A stretch of 16,370 nt of DNA from an uncultured Colwellia sp. (GCA_913020705.1 CAJWBY010000112.1:1-16370); one strand, 5' to 3'; positions 1 through 8,448 are shown, counted from the first letter of the stretch. Numbers and translations: made by a program. The notes: generated by a model from the sequence alone, not told the origin.

Positions 1-1184
1 TCAGATAAGTGAACAAGACCATCAATTCCGCCATCAAGACCAATAAAGATACCAAAATCAGTAATTGATTTGATCTTACCTGATACTTTGTCGCCTTTGT
101 TGAAGTTCTTAGCGAACTCTTCCCAAGGGTTAGCGATACACTGCTTAAGGCCTAAAGAAATACGACGACGTTCTTCGTCAATTTCTAATACCATAACTTC
201 AACAGTGTCACCTAAATTAACAACTTTAGATGGGTGGATGTTCTTGTTAGTCCAATCCATTTCAGAAACGTGAACTAAACCTTCAACGCCTTCTTGGATT
301 TCAACGAAACAACCGTAGTCAGTTAAGTTAGTTACGCGACCAGTAAGTTTAGCGCCTTCAGGGTAACGCTTAGCAATTGCTACCCATGGATCTTCACCTA
401 ACTGCTTCATACCTAAAGATACACGAGTACGTTCGCGATCGAATTTAAGTACTTTAACTTGGATTTCGTCACCAACATTTACGATTTCACTTGGGTGCTT
501 AACGCGTTTCCAAGCCATATCGGTAATGTGTAGTAAACCATCAATGCCGCCTAAATCTACGAATGCGCCGTAGTCAGTAAGGTTCTTAACGATACCTTTA
601 ACTTCTAGGCCTTCAGCTAATGATTCTAACAATGCATCGCGTTCAACGCTGCTTTCAGATTCGATAACGGCACGACGAGAAACAACAACGTTATTACGCT
701 TTTGATCAAGCTTAATAACTTTAAATTCTAATTCTTTGCCTTCAAGGTGAGTTGTATCGCGAATAGGGCGAACATCTACTAATGAACCCGGTAAGAAAGC
801 ACGAATATCGCTAACTTCAACCGTGAAACCACCTTTAACTTTACCGTTGATAACACCGATAACAGTTTCTTTTTCTTCGTATGCTTTCTCAAGCACTTGC
901 CATGCTTCGTGACGCTTAGCATCATCGCGAGAAAGGATAGTTTCACCGAAACCGTCATCTGTAGCTTTAAGAGAAACGTCAATTTCATCGCCAACATTAA
1001 CTTCAACTTCACCTGAGTTGTTTTTAAATTGGTTAATGTCTATAACACTTTCAGACTTAAGGCCAGCATCAACAATTACATTGTCTTTGTTGATGGCTAC
1101 GATAGTACCCTTGATGATTGAACCAGGGCGTGTTTCGATTTCTTTTAAACTTTCTTCAAAAAGTTGCGCAAAATTTTCAGTCAT
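1..1184 (-). CDS. rpsA: 30S ribosomal protein S1, N-terminal two thirds (cut by window edge)
   Basis: Ribosomal protein S1 binds mRNA on the 30S subunit and lets structured or SD-poor messages be translated. The visible part is about 394 codons starting [13 protein letters not shown]; the family usually has about 557, so the C-terminus lies left of the window. S1-type OB-fold repeats can be followed: two divergent N-terminal repeats (ribosome binding), then more typical ones with cores such as [21 protein letters not shown] and [13 protein letters not shown]...[10 protein letters not shown], and the start of repeat five ([20 protein letters not shown]) at the edge. The start ATG at 1184 matches the family N-terminus. 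No AGGAGG-like sequence lies at normal spacing upstream, which is a known trait of rpsA in gammaproteobacteria. It is the last visible gene of serC-aroA-cmk-rpsA. Identity is secure; only the truncation limits it. Confidence 0.97.
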   Translation of the reverse strand, partial: MTENFAQLFEESLKEIETRPGSIIKGTIVAINKDNVIVDAGLKSESVIDINQFKNNSGEVEVNVGDEIDVSLKATDDGFGETILSRDDAKRHEAWQVLEKAYEEKETVIGVINGKVKGGFTVEVSDIRAFLPGSLVDVRPIRDTTHLEGKELEFKVIKLDQKRNNVVVSRRAVIESESSVERDALLESLAEGLEVKGIVKNLTDYGAFVDLGGIDGLLHITDMAWKRVKHPSEIVNVGDEIQVKVLKFDRERTRVSLGMKQLGEDPWVAIAKRYPEGAKLTGRVTNLTDYGCFVEIQEGVEGLVHVSEMDWTNKNIHPSKVVNLGDTVEVMVLEIDEERRRISLGLKQCIANPWEEFAKNFNKGDKVSGKIKSITDFGIFIGLDGGIDGLVHLS

Positions 1185-1298
1185 AATAATTATATGAACT
1201 CAGTTTTTTAATCCAATTAACATACATGTTTCATGGGGTTATTAATAAAACCTAAGGCATCCTTACGTTAGGTTGATTTTGAAGCAACATTGCTTCGT
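1185..1298 (-). promoter_or_regulatory. rpsA leader with two hairpins and no Shine-Dalgarno
   Basis: The 114 bases between cmk and rpsA hold two inverted repeats. One has arms AACCTAA and TTAGGTT at 1249-1255 and 1268-1274, with a 12-base loop that contains AAGGA on the minus strand. The other has arms GAAGCA and TGCTTC at 1281-1286 and 1291-1296. The sequence just before the rpsA ATG is A/T-rich with no SD. In E. coli the rpsA translation initiation region is a series of hairpins without a strong SD and is repressed by free S1; I infer the same here. A TATAAT at 1189-1194 with TTGGAT 16 bases upstream also looks like a promoter, but it would give an almost leaderless message, so I do not rely on it. 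Confidence 0.5.
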
Positions 1299-1979
1299 TT
1301 ACGTTAATTTACCATTGGCAAATGTTAAAATTTTAGAGACCACTTCATCAATAGAAAGGTCAGTAGAATCAACAATTAACGCTCCTTCTGCAGGGATAAG
1401 TGGAGCGACCGTACGGGTCTGATCTCGCTCATCACGCTGACGTATGTCATCCAAAAGGCGCCCGATTTTAACATCAAAATCATTTTCTTTCAACTGATTA
1501 AATCGTCGTTGTGCACGTTCTTCTGCTGAAGCGGTTAAAAACACTTTAACCGGAGCGTCTACAAATACCACTGTGCCCATATCTCGTCCGTCAGCAACTA
1601 ATCCAGGAGAAACTTTAAATGCGCGTTGGCGTCGTAAAAGTGCTTCACGTACTCTTGGAAACGCTGCAATTTTTGAGGCTATTGCACCGACTTCTTCGGT
1701 TCTGATACTTTTACTAACATCTTCACCTTCTAAAATGACTTTCCCTTCACCTTCTTGTGTTATTTCAAATTGCACATCTAAATGAGCGGCAATAGGAATT
1801 AGGGGTTCTTCGTCTTCTATAGATAATTGATGATGCAATGTTGCAACTGCAAGAACACGATAAATAGCTCCGCTGTCGAGTAAGTGCCAGCCAAGTTGCT
1901 CTGCAACTAATCTTGCGGCCGTACCTTTACCTGCACCACTAGGTCCATCTATAGTTATTATCGGTATTTGTTCAATCAT
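1299..1979 (-). CDS. cmk: Cytidylate kinase
   Basis: Phosphorylates CMP and dCMP with ATP to give CDP and dCDP in pyrimidine nucleotide salvage and supply; cytosolic. The 226-residue protein is of normal family length. It opens with the P-loop GPSGAGKGT at residues 12-20, followed by the [12 protein letters not shown] segment and the [12 protein letters not shown] motif that recognises the nucleotide, then a lid region rich in arginine (RRFNQLKE...[14 protein letters not shown]). The ATG at 1979 is preceded by TTGAGAAATATA, giving a weak GAG-type ribosome site. It lies 47 bases downstream of aroA and 114 bases upstream of rpsA, the usual order in gammaproteobacteria. Nothing odd is visible. 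Confidence 0.97.
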   Translation of the reverse strand: MIEQIPIITIDGPSGAGKGTAARLVAEQLGWHLLDSGAIYRVLAVATLHHQLSIEDEEPLIPIAAHLDVQFEITQEGEGKVILEGEDVSKSIRTEEVGAIASKIAAFPRVREALLRRQRAFKVSPGLVADGRDMGTVVFVDAPVKVFLTASAEERAQRRFNQLKENDFDVKIGRLLDDIRQRDERDQTRTVAPLIPAEGALIVDSTDLSIDEVVSKILTFANGKLT

Positions 1980-2026
1980 ATATATTTCTCAACTAAAGAA
2001 AGTTAACACTAATTAAGTGACTAAAC

Positions 2027-3370
2027 TTACGCTTGATTTAGTGTTAATCCTACTTGGTTTGCTAACGTGACAAAATTAGGGAACGAAGTCGCTACATTGT
2101 CACACTCTAATATTTTAATTTCGCCTGATGCTCTTAAAGAGCTAATAGCAAAAGACATCGCAATACGGTGATCATCATGACTATGAATTGTACCTGATGT
2201 TAATTGCCCACCCACAATATCAATACCGTCGTCAAAAACAGTACATTCAATATCTAATTCTTTTAAGCCATCAGCCATTGCTTGAATACGATCGCTTTCT
2301 TTAACTCTTAACTCTTCCGCGCCACGTAAACGGGTTGTGCCGTTTGCACAAGCTGCGGCAATGAATATAGCTGGAAATTCGTCAATAGCTAGAGGTACAT
2401 CACGTTCATTAACATCTATTCCCTTCAATTGTGATGATTTAACGACTACATCGGCCACAGGCTCTCCGCCCGCCATACGTTCGTTAATAATGGTCAAATC
2501 GCCATTCATTTGTTGCAAAATGTTAATAGATCCAATACGTGTAGGATTCATACCTACATTGCGAATGATTAACTCGCCTTCTTTGGCAATTAAACCAGCT
2601 ACCATGAAAAATGTTGCTGATGAAATATCACCTGGGACTTGAATATCACATGCTGTTAATTTATGACCGCCTTCAATAGAAACCTTTTTCCCAATGGCCG
2701 TATCTTCTACCTTCACCGGATATCCAAATGCCGTTAACATACGCTCTGTATGGTCACGAGTGATGCCAGGTTCTGTAACAGATGTAACACCATTAGCATA
2801 CATTCCAGCCAATAGGACACATGATTTAACCTGTGCACTTGCCATAGGCAAATCGTAATGGATAGCTTTTAAAGACTGCCCTTCTTCAACACCTTGACAA
2901 ATTACCGGTGGTGTACCATTTTCAGCCGCTGAAATATTTGCTCCCATTAATTTTAACGGGTCAACAACACGTGCCATAGGACGCTTGTTCAGTGAACTGT
3001 CTCCAGCCATTTCTGATGCAAACTTTTGCCCTGCTAGTAAGCCAGACATCAATCTAATCGTAGTTCCTGAATTCCCTATATTTAATGCATTATTTGGTGC
3101 TGTTAGACCAAATAAGCCTTTACCATGAATAACAACATTTTGTTGTTCATCTGGCCCTTCAATTTTTATGCCCATCGCTTTGAACGCATTCATTGTAGCT
3201 AAACAATCATCTCCAGGTAAAAATCCTGAAACGTTCGTTGTACCTTCAGCTAAAGAGCCAAACATAATAGAACGATGCGAACATGACTTGTCACCTGGTA
3301 CAATGATATCTCCGGATACTTTTCCGGCAAGGCCTGTGGTAATAGTTAATGTTTTTTGTGCTTGTGACAT
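2027..3370 (-). CDS. aroA: 3-phosphoshikimate 1-carboxyvinyltransferase (EPSP synthase), non-enteric type
   Basis: Transfers the enolpyruvyl group of PEP to shikimate-3-phosphate, the sixth step of aromatic amino-acid synthesis. The protein has 447 residues, about 20 more than the E. coli enzyme. Substrate-binding motifs are clear: VPGDKSCSHRS at residues 24-34 (Lys28), NIGNSGTTIR at 97-106, SAQVKSCVLLAG, TRDHTERML, the AIDEFP segment and ELRVKESDRI. These forms (PGDKSxSHRS, GNSGTTIRL, GDISSATFF, NPTRIG) match the type I recall for Bacillus AroA and for the EPSP synthase part of the Pseudomonas TyrA-AroA fusion, rather than the PGSKSxSNR / GNAGTAMRPL form of E. coli, Vibrio and Shewanella. 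The glycine in GNSGT is kept, so insensitivity to glyphosate is not suggested by that position. The start at 3370 has a GGA six to seven bases upstream. The gene sits in the canonical serC-aroA-cmk order. Confidence 0.96.
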   Translation of the reverse strand: MSQAQKTLTITTGLAGKVSGDIIVPGDKSCSHRSIMFGSLAEGTTNVSGFLPGDDCLATMNAFKAMGIKIEGPDEQQNVVIHGKGLFGLTAPNNALNIGNSGTTIRLMSGLLAGQKFASEMAGDSSLNKRPMARVVDPLKLMGANISAAENGTPPVICQGVEEGQSLKAIHYDLPMASAQVKSCVLLAGMYANGVTSVTEPGITRDHTERMLTAFGYPVKVEDTAIGKKVSIEGGHKLTACDIQVPGDISSATFFMVAGLIAKEGELIIRNVGMNPTRIGSINILQQMNGDLTIINERMAGGEPVADVVVKSSQLKGIDVNERDVPLAIDEFPAIFIAAACANGTTRLRGAEELRVKESDRIQAMADGLKELDIECTVFDDGIDIVGGQLTSGTIHSHDDHRIAMSFAISSLRASGEIKILECDNVATSFPNFVTLANQVGLTLNQA

Positions 3371-3396
3371 TTTTATTCCAATACTGTAATTTATGT

Positions 3397-3430
3397 TTTA
3401 TCAATGAACTTACGTATCACTTTTGATAAA
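3397..3430 (-). other. Hairpin in the serC-aroA spacer
   Basis: The 8-base arms TTTATCAA (3397-3404) and TTGATAAA (3423-3430) are perfect reverse complements around an 18-base loop. The hairpin sits just upstream of the aroA ribosome site in a 138-base A/T-rich spacer. A second, very A/T-rich pair of arms (TTATAA and TTATAA around TTTT) lies at about 3476-3491, directly after serC. Neither is followed by a convincing T-tract. They could be an RNA-processing or attenuation element or chance in A/T-rich DNA. Confidence 0.3.
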
Positions 3431-3508
3431 TCGAATTATTTTTATTTAGTTGTTTGCGCAGTTCATCAACCTACTTATAATTTTTTATAACTAAAGCTAT
3501 TCAAATTA

Positions 3509-4597
3509 TTATTTGCTATTTTCAGCAGAAAAATCCTTCATAAAAGCAACAAGCGCTTGTATGCCAGCTAAAGGCATGGCGTTATATATGCTTGCGCGCA
3601 TACCGCCAACGATTCTATGCCCCTTCAATGCCATTAAGCCTTGTGCTTCTGCTTGCTTCAAAAACTCAGTGTTAAGCGTTTCATCAGTTAACCAAAATGG
3701 TACATTCATCAAACTGCGAAACTTTGGTTCTATATGATTTTGATAAAATTCACTATTGTCAATATAGCTATATAAAATTTCCGCTTTTTGCTTATTAATT
3801 TTTTGAATGCCCGCAACTCCACCCACTGCCTTTAACCATTCAAAAACCAATCCGGCTAAATACCAAGCATAAGTTGGCGGTGTATTATACATTGAATCAT
3901 TCTCAGCTAATACCTGATAATTAATAATTGACGGCGTCGCTAGTTGCGCATGACCTAATAAATCATTTCTAACAATGACAATAGTTAGGCCAGATGGACC
4001 AATGTTTTTTTGTGCTCCAGCATAAATAAGGCCAAATTTTGTAACATCTATTTCATGAGATAAAATTGTTGAGGACATATCTGCTACAAGAGGCACACCG
4101 TTAGTTTCAGGAATATCAAACATTTCGATACCATCAACGGTTTCATTAGGGCAGTAATGGACAAACGCTGCATTAGGGTTTAAACCCCATTCTTTACTAG
4201 ATAAAACATGTGTTTCACCTTCAACTTTAGTAACAACGTCTATATATTTAATTTCACCATACTTGCCTGCTTCACTTGCCGCAGCTTTTGACCAAGAGCC
4301 AGAAATTATATAATCAGCTGTTTTGCCTTTAGGTAATAAATTTAACGGTACTGCAGAAAATTGGCCTCGACCACCACCATGACAAAACAATACACTGTAA
4401 TTATCAGGTATTGCCATTAAATCACGTAAGTCAGCTTCAGCTTTTGCAGCTACCGCCATAAATTCTTTGCTACGATGGCTTAGTTCCATGACTGAGCTGC
4501 CCGTACCTTGCCAGTTGACAAATTCCGCTTGTGCTTTTTCCATTACCTCACAAGGTAACATGGCAGGACCAGCACAGAAGTTAAATATTTGAGACAT
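3509..4597 (-). CDS. serC: Phosphoserine/phosphohydroxythreonine aminotransferase
   Basis: PLP enzyme that converts 3-phosphohydroxypyruvate to phosphoserine with glutamate; it also serves pyridoxal phosphate synthesis. The protein starts [15 protein letters not shown], the typical family N-terminus, and has 362 residues, as in E. coli. [17 protein letters not shown] (about 72-88) is the phosphate/PLP-binding region. [13 protein letters not shown] carries the Schiff-base lysine (Lys197 by my count). The C-terminus has the [17 protein letters not shown] segment. The reading frame is open four codons further to a GTG at 4609, but the GAAGG ribosome site would then touch that start codon. With the ATG at 4597 it is 11 bases away and the N-terminus matches the family, so I use 4597. 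First gene of serC-aroA-cmk-rpsA. Confidence 0.97.
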   Translation of the reverse strand: MSQIFNFCAGPAMLPCEVMEKAQAEFVNWQGTGSSVMELSHRSKEFMAVAAKAEADLRDLMAIPDNYSVLFCHGGGRGQFSAVPLNLLPKGKTADYIISGSWSKAAASEAGKYGEIKYIDVVTKVEGETHVLSSKEWGLNPNAAFVHYCPNETVDGIEMFDIPETNGVPLVADMSSTILSHEIDVTKFGLIYAGAQKNIGPSGLTIVIVRNDLLGHAQLATPSIINYQVLAENDSMYNTPPTYAWYLAGLVFEWLKAVGGVAGIQKINKQKAEILYSYIDNSEFYQNHIEPKFRSLMNVPFWLTDETLNTEFLKQAEAQGLMALKGHRIVGGMRASIYNAMPLAGIQALVAFMKDFSAENSK

Positions 4598-4664
4598 ATA
4601 ACACAACACCTTCTATTAAAATTTTAATACGCTTGTCGATGCATTTGTTTAAACTGTTTTAATT

Positions 4665-4691
4665 ATTATATTTGAAACATCAATTTGATGA
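4665..4691 (-). promoter_or_regulatory. Candidate serC operon promoter
   Basis: On the minus strand there is a perfect TATAAT (4670 to 4665), about 67 bases upstream of the serC ATG. The -35 region is weak: with 16-17 base spacing it reads TTCATC or GTTCAT. One arm of the 11-base dyad (4681-4691) falls between the two hexamers, so the promoter may be controlled there. Called from sequence only. Confidence 0.45.
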
Positions 4692-4729
4692 ACATTCTCT
4701 TCTCATAAATAAGAAAACTCATCAAATTG
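4681..4729. promoter_or_regulatory. Inverted repeat overlapping the serC promoter
   Basis: CAATTTGATGA (4681-4691) and TCATCAAATTG (4719-4729) are perfect 11-base reverse complements, 27 bases apart. The nearer arm lies in the spacer of the candidate serC promoter, the other about two to three helical turns upstream. This geometry suits a regulator bound at two half-sites or a looping operator; the alternative is an RNA hairpin if transcription begins further upstream. Confidence 0.45.
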
Positions 4730-4826
4730 AAATTATTTTATACAGAATATTTCGATAAATCAGACCTAAAATCATCATATTCCTCGTAAAATAGAACACT
4801 AATTAGTGTGTATATCATACCTTCGA

Positions 4827-4855
4827 GAACGTGACATACCGTTCTTCCTGAACAT
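4827..4855. repeat. 29-bp direct repeat, copy 1
   Basis: Begins GAACGTGACATACC and ends TTCCTGAACAT; identical to copy 2 at 4878-4906, offset 51 bases. Inside the unit GAAC, GTTC and GAAC alternate, so each copy can form short stems by itself. Probably a member of a dispersed non-coding repeat family, to judge from perfect identity in an otherwise diverged spacer, but only two copies are visible here. Confidence 0.85.
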
Positions 4856-4856
4856 C

Positions 4857-4886
4857 GTCACTCATTCACATCCTTGTGAACGTGAC
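4857..4886. repeat. Hairpin between the two direct repeats
   Basis: GTCAC (4857-4861) pairs with GTGAC (4882-4886), and TTCACA (4865-4870) with TGTGAA (4875-4880), around the loop TCCT. The two stems are separated by a small asymmetric bulge. The hairpin joins the spacer to the first bases of repeat copy 2, so spacer and repeat look like one 51-base unit. Confidence 0.6.
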
Positions 4887-4906
4887 ATACCGTTCTTCCT
4901 GAACAT
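4878..4906. repeat. 29-bp direct repeat, copy 2
   Basis: Identical in all 29 positions to 4827-4855. It abuts the gyrA terminator stem, which begins at the next base (4907), so read-through from gyrA would transcribe both copies. Confidence 0.85.
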
Positions 4907-4935
4907 AAAAAGGGCGGTTATTAACCGCCCTTTTT
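4907..4935 (-). terminator. Rho-independent terminator of gyrA
   Basis: A 13-base perfect stem, AAAAAGGGCGGTT paired with AACCGCCCTTTTT, around the loop ATT. It lies about 20 bases after the gyrA stop. The G/C core is flanked by A- and T-tracts, so it could work in both directions. It separates gyrA from the serC operon. Confidence 0.92.
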
Positions 4936-4954
4936 ATTTAGTTTCTAGCGGTAA

Positions 4955-7681
4955 CTATTCGTTATCACTTTCATTCAGCGCTTCATCATCATCTTCATCT
5001 TCTGAAGGTACTTCTGGTGAAGTACTTTCAGTTTCTGACGACTCTATTGACTCTTCAGAAGTTTCCTCTGTTCCTTCAGGAACATCCTCTTCTTCAATTT
5101 CATCAATACGCTGCAATGCAACTACATGTTCATCTTCCACTGTTCTAATAATTCGAACACCTTGGGTGTTACGACCAATAACACTCACTTCTTTAACACG
5201 TGTACGTACGAGTGTGCCATTGTCAGTAATAAGCATTATCTCATCTAGATCTTCAACTTGAACAGCACCAACAACGGGGCCATTTCGGTCACTAACTTTG
5301 ATAGAAACAACACCTTTAGTCGCGCGACTTTTCGCGGGGTATTCAGATAACGCTGTACGCTTACCAAAGCCATTCTCAGTAATCGTTAAAATTGGACCAT
5401 CGTTCTTAGGAACAATAAGGGAAACAACTTTTTGATCACCTTCCAACTTTATACCGCGAACACCAGTTCCAGTACGGCCGATAGGTTTTAACGCCCAACG
5501 TTCTTCACCCGTTTCTTCATCTAACTTGATTTCGCCAGTTTCACTGTCACGAAGTTTTTCATTGAAACGAACTACTTTACCCGCATCAGAGAACAACATA
5601 ACATCATTGTAACCATCAGTAATAGCAACACCAATTAATGTATCGTCATCGCGTAAGTTAAGAGCAATGATACCGTTAGCACGTTGATTCTTATATGCAG
5701 TAAGTGCTGTTTTCTTCACAGTACCTGATGCCGTTGCCATGATAATAAACTTATCTTCTTCGTATTCACGTACTGGTAATATTGCCGTTATGCGCTCACC
5801 AGCTTCAAGCGGTAAAATATTAACAATTGGACGGCCACGAGCAGTACGACTTGCTAATGGTAATTGGAAGACTTTTAACCAATAAAGTTTACCGCGATCT
5901 GAGAAACACAAAATTGTATCGTGAGTATTAGCAATTAATAGACGTTCGATGAAATCTTCTTCTTTCATCTTCGTAGCTGCTTTACCTTTACCACCACGAC
6001 GTTGTGCTTGATAATCACTTAATATTTGGTACTTAACGTAACCTTCGTGCGATAAAGTTACGACGACATCTTCTTCTGTGATCAAATCTTCCATTGATAA
6101 ATCATGCGACGCATTAGTAATTTCAGTGCGACGTTCATCACCAAAATCATCACGAATTACTTCAAGCTCTTCACGAATAATTTCCATTAACCGTGCAGGT
6201 GAAGCCAATATGTGTAACAACTCAGCAATAATGTCTAGTAATGCTTTATATTCAGATAAGATTTTTTCGTGTTCTAAGCCTGTTAACTTGTGTAAACGAA
6301 GATCTAATATTGCTTGCGCTTGTTGTATAGTTAAGAAATATTGGCCATCTTGAATACCAAAACCTTCTTCAACCCACTCAGGACGTGCAGCATCATCGCC
6401 AGCAGCACTGAGCATTTCAGCAACATTACCTAAATCCCAACCACGTGCAAGAAGTTTTTCTTTTGCTTCAGCAGGTGTTGGAGAGTTTTTAATTAACTCA
6501 ATAATAGGGTCAATATTTGCTAAAGCTATAGATAAGCCTTCAAGTAAATGTGCGCGTTCGCGCGCTTTACGTAATTCAAATATAGTACGGCGAGTAACAA
6601 CTTCACGACGATGGAGTATAAACTCTTCAAGCATTTCTTTAATATTGAATAGTTTTGGTTGGCCGTTAGTTAACGCCACCATATTCAAACCAAAAGAAAC
6701 CTGCATTTGAGTCAATTTGTATAAGTTATTTAAAACAACTTCACCAACTTCCCCGCGTTTAATTTCAACAACCATACGCATGCCGTCTTTATCAGACTCA
6801 TCACGTAATGCTGAAATACCTTCAAGACGTTTTTCTTTAACTAACTCAGCCATTTTTTCAATAAGGCGAGCTTTGTTAACTTGGTATGGTAATTCATGAA
6901 CAACGATGGTTTCTTTACCCGTTGTTGGATGAACCTCTATATCAGCACGAGCGCGAATTTTAATTTTGCCTCGTCCGGTGCGGTAAGCTTCGTCTATACC
7001 TGCACGACCACTAATAATACCTGCTGTAGGAAAATCAGGACCAGGTATATATTCCAAGATTTCTTCGAAGGTCAAATCACTATTTTCAATAAGCGCTAAA
7101 CAACCGTTTATCACTTCAGTTAAATTGTGAGGAGGAATATTTGTTGCCATGCCGACAGCTATACCTGAAGTACCATTCACTAATAAATTAGGAATTCGTG
7201 TAGGCATAACCGCTGGAATATGTTCTGTACCATCATAGTTAGGTACAAAATCAACGGTTTCTTTATCAAGATCAGCCAAAATAGAATGCGCAATTTTTGA
7301 CATTCTAATTTCGGTGTAACGCATTGCTGCCGCAGAATCACCGTCAACAGAACCGAAGTTACCTTGACCATCAACTAACATGTAACGCAACGAAAATGGT
7401 TGCGCCATACGTACAATTGTATCGTAAACTGCAGTATCACCATGTGGATGATATTTACCTATTACATCACCAACAACACGTGCTGATTTTTTGTATGGTT
7501 TGTTGAAGTCATTACCTAATACGTTCATCGCAAATAGTACGCGACGATGAACTGGTTTTAAGCCGTCACGTACATCTGGTAACGCACGGCCTACAATTAC
7601 GCTCATGGCGTAATCGAGGTAAGAATTTTTTAGCTCATCTTCAATATTGACGGGTGAAACATTGTTTGCCAAATCGGTCAT
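4955..7681 (-). CDS. gyrA: DNA gyrase subunit A
   Basis: A subunit of the type II topoisomerase that introduces negative supercoils with GyrB; it cuts and rejoins DNA. The protein has 908 residues. The catalytic tyrosine is Tyr122 in [10 protein letters not shown], with the same numbering as E. coli. The quinolone region reads [11 protein letters not shown]: Thr83 where E. coli has Ser83, Asp87 kept. The C-terminal beta-pinwheel contains the GyrA box, QRRGGKG, near residue 560. The last 51 residues (about 858-908) form a tail with 25 Asp/Glu and no lysine, longer than in E. coli. The ATG at 7681 gives the family N-terminus [20 protein letters not shown]; a GGGA lies about 12 bases upstream, rather far. 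It ends in a strong terminator and so is probably a single transcription unit. Confidence 0.98.
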   Translation of the reverse strand: MTDLANNVSPVNIEDELKNSYLDYAMSVIVGRALPDVRDGLKPVHRRVLFAMNVLGNDFNKPYKKSARVVGDVIGKYHPHGDTAVYDTIVRMAQPFSLRYMLVDGQGNFGSVDGDSAAAMRYTEIRMSKIAHSILADLDKETVDFVPNYDGTEHIPAVMPTRIPNLLVNGTSGIAVGMATNIPPHNLTEVINGCLALIENSDLTFEEILEYIPGPDFPTAGIISGRAGIDEAYRTGRGKIKIRARADIEVHPTTGKETIVVHELPYQVNKARLIEKMAELVKEKRLEGISALRDESDKDGMRMVVEIKRGEVGEVVLNNLYKLTQMQVSFGLNMVALTNGQPKLFNIKEMLEEFILHRREVVTRRTIFELRKARERAHLLEGLSIALANIDPIIELIKNSPTPAEAKEKLLARGWDLGNVAEMLSAAGDDAARPEWVEEGFGIQDGQYFLTIQQAQAILDLRLHKLTGLEHEKILSEYKALLDIIAELLHILASPARLMEIIREELEVIRDDFGDERRTEITNASHDLSMEDLITEEDVVVTLSHEGYVKYQILSDYQAQRRGGKGKAATKMKEEDFIERLLIANTHDTILCFSDRGKLYWLKVFQLPLASRTARGRPIVNILPLEAGERITAILPVREYEEDKFIIMATASGTVKKTALTAYKNQRANGIIALNLRDDDTLIGVAITDGYNDVMLFSDAGKVVRFNEKLRDSETGEIKLDEETGEERWALKPIGRTGTGVRGIKLEGDQKVVSLIVPKNDGPILTITENGFGKRTALSEYPAKSRATKGVVSIKVSDRNGPVVGAVQVEDLDEIMLITDNGTLVRTRVKEVSVIGRNTQGVRIIRTVEDEHVVALQRIDEIEEEDVPEGTEETSEESIESSETESTSPEVPSEDEDDDEALNESDNE

Positions 7682-7753
7682 AAGTCGATGGTATCCCTTA
7701 ACTTAGAAAGAATTTTGAAAGTTTTTTTCGAAATTATTATTATCAATTAACAC

Positions 7754-7783
7754 GGCATACTATCATAGTTTTAAGAAGATGCC
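7754..7783 (-). promoter_or_regulatory. Candidate gyrA promoter region with dyads
   Basis: On the minus strand TATGAT occurs within the short palindrome ACTAT-C-ATAGT (7759-7769), about 80 bases upstream of the gyrA start. Outer arms GGCAT (7754-7758) and ATGCC (7779-7783) enclose it. The -35 match is poor. gyrA promoters in bacteria are often sensitive to supercoiling through their -10 region; nothing more can be said here. Confidence 0.3.
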
Positions 7784-7888
7784 ATACCGCTTTATTTTAT
7801 TAAAATAACTAGAAATATTACTTATGAAATGTTAACAATTTACAACTGGTTAATTATTGTTCTAAATATTCTAAATTCCATAGTAGAT

Positions 7889-7906
7889 AAAAGCTATTCA
7901 GCTTTT
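7889..7906 (-). terminator. Hairpin overlapping the stop codon of the Mpo1-like gene
   Basis: AAAAGCT (7889-7895) and AGCTTTT (7900-7906) form a 7-base stem around ATTC. The TAG stop of the upstream gene (7894-7896 on the plus strand) lies in this hairpin. After it the minus strand reads TTTTATCT, a short T-tract, so termination is possible but weak. On the plus strand the T-tract is better, but no plus-strand gene precedes it. Confidence 0.4.
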
Positions 7907-8448
7907 TTTCGTTCGAAAACACGCCGTTTTTCCACTGCTTTTGCGGTGATATTTTCATCTAAAATTTTACCTCTGCCTAACAAAAAATAAATTTCTGCAA
8001 TCACAAAAAGTGGGCCTATTAAAAGTTGATTAATATCATCCATAAAAGCGGGTTTAGCTTTTTCATAGTGGTGACCAATAAATTGAATAATCCAACCTAT
8101 AACAAAAACACTTATCGCTATAAAAACATGGTATTCCAAATTAACTACGTAATGAACACTCCACATCAACGGGCCAAACAGAATAAAAGCCATTACACCA
8201 AGAGGAAAGGATAATATGAGGTAGTATATTAGTACGCTAATGGATAATATTCCGGCAAGAGTAAAACTTAAGTGTTCAACACCAAAATAATTATTAATAA
8301 ATGCTAATTCAACTTTGAATGAAAAACTGGCAAGTAATAACGCTATTGACCAAATTATCATAGGTACCCCAACGAAGTGGGTGCGTATATTTTTTCTATT
8401 TAAGTGAACACTTTTATAAGTGGACAATTGTTCTATTGCTGATTTCAT
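7894..8448 (-). CDS. Mpo1-like (DUF962/YGL010w family) membrane protein
   Basis: A polytopic membrane protein, 184 residues from the ATG at 8448. The N-terminal motif YKSVHLNRKNIRTHFVGVPM and the later GWIIQFIGHHYEKAKPAF...QLLIGPLFVIAEI are hallmarks of the DUF962 family. Yeast Mpo1 of this family is an iron-dependent dioxygenase that shortens 2-hydroxy fatty acids; the bacterial members are mostly uncharacterised. The conserved histidines (His18 and 27, and the pair His129/130, numbered from the upstream TTG at 8457) are present and are the likely metal ligands. Hydrophobic stretches lie around residues 30-45, 62-105 and 110-128. TTG at 8457 would add three residues; I prefer ATG because GAGA then lies at a normal distance. 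It is downstream of the S8 protease gene but separated from it by a terminator. Substrate unknown. Confidence 0.85.
   Translation of the reverse strand: MKSAIEQLSTYKSVHLNRKNIRTHFVGVPMIIWSIALLLASFSFKVELAFINNYFGVEHLSFTLAGILSISVLIYYLILSFPLGVMAFILFGPLMWSVHYVVNLEYHVFIAISVFVIGWIIQFIGHHYEKAKPAFMDDINQLLIGPLFVIAEIYFLLGRGKILDENITAKAVEKRRVFERKKAE

Larger units (their letters stand above)
4598..4954. other. 357-base spacer between gyrA and serC
   Basis: No gene is supported here. Reading with the minus-strand transcription, it holds the gyrA terminator (4907-4935), two 29-base direct repeats with a hairpin between them (4827-4906), a dyad (4681-4729) overlapping a -10-like hexamer, and the serC ribosome site. 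A plus-strand reading through the repeats is open, but it merely runs antisense into the end of gyrA. Confidence 0.7.

Noticed and set aside
779..1012. A 77-codon minus-strand frame inside rpsA.
   Set aside because: It lies in another frame of the rpsA coding sequence and has lysine-rich shadow composition.
4598..4609. A GTG start for serC four codons upstream.
   Set aside because: The ribosome site would touch the GTG; the ATG at 4597 gives the family N-terminus MSQIFNF.
4827..4906. The paired 29-bp repeats as a CRISPR array.
   Set aside because: Only two repeats with a 22-base spacer, the spacer folds with the repeat, and no cas gene is present.
4806..5261. A 151-codon plus-strand frame covering the direct repeats and the end of gyrA.
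   Set aside because: Most of it is antisense to the low-complexity acidic tail of gyrA, giving a serine-rich artefact; it also contains the gyrA terminator.
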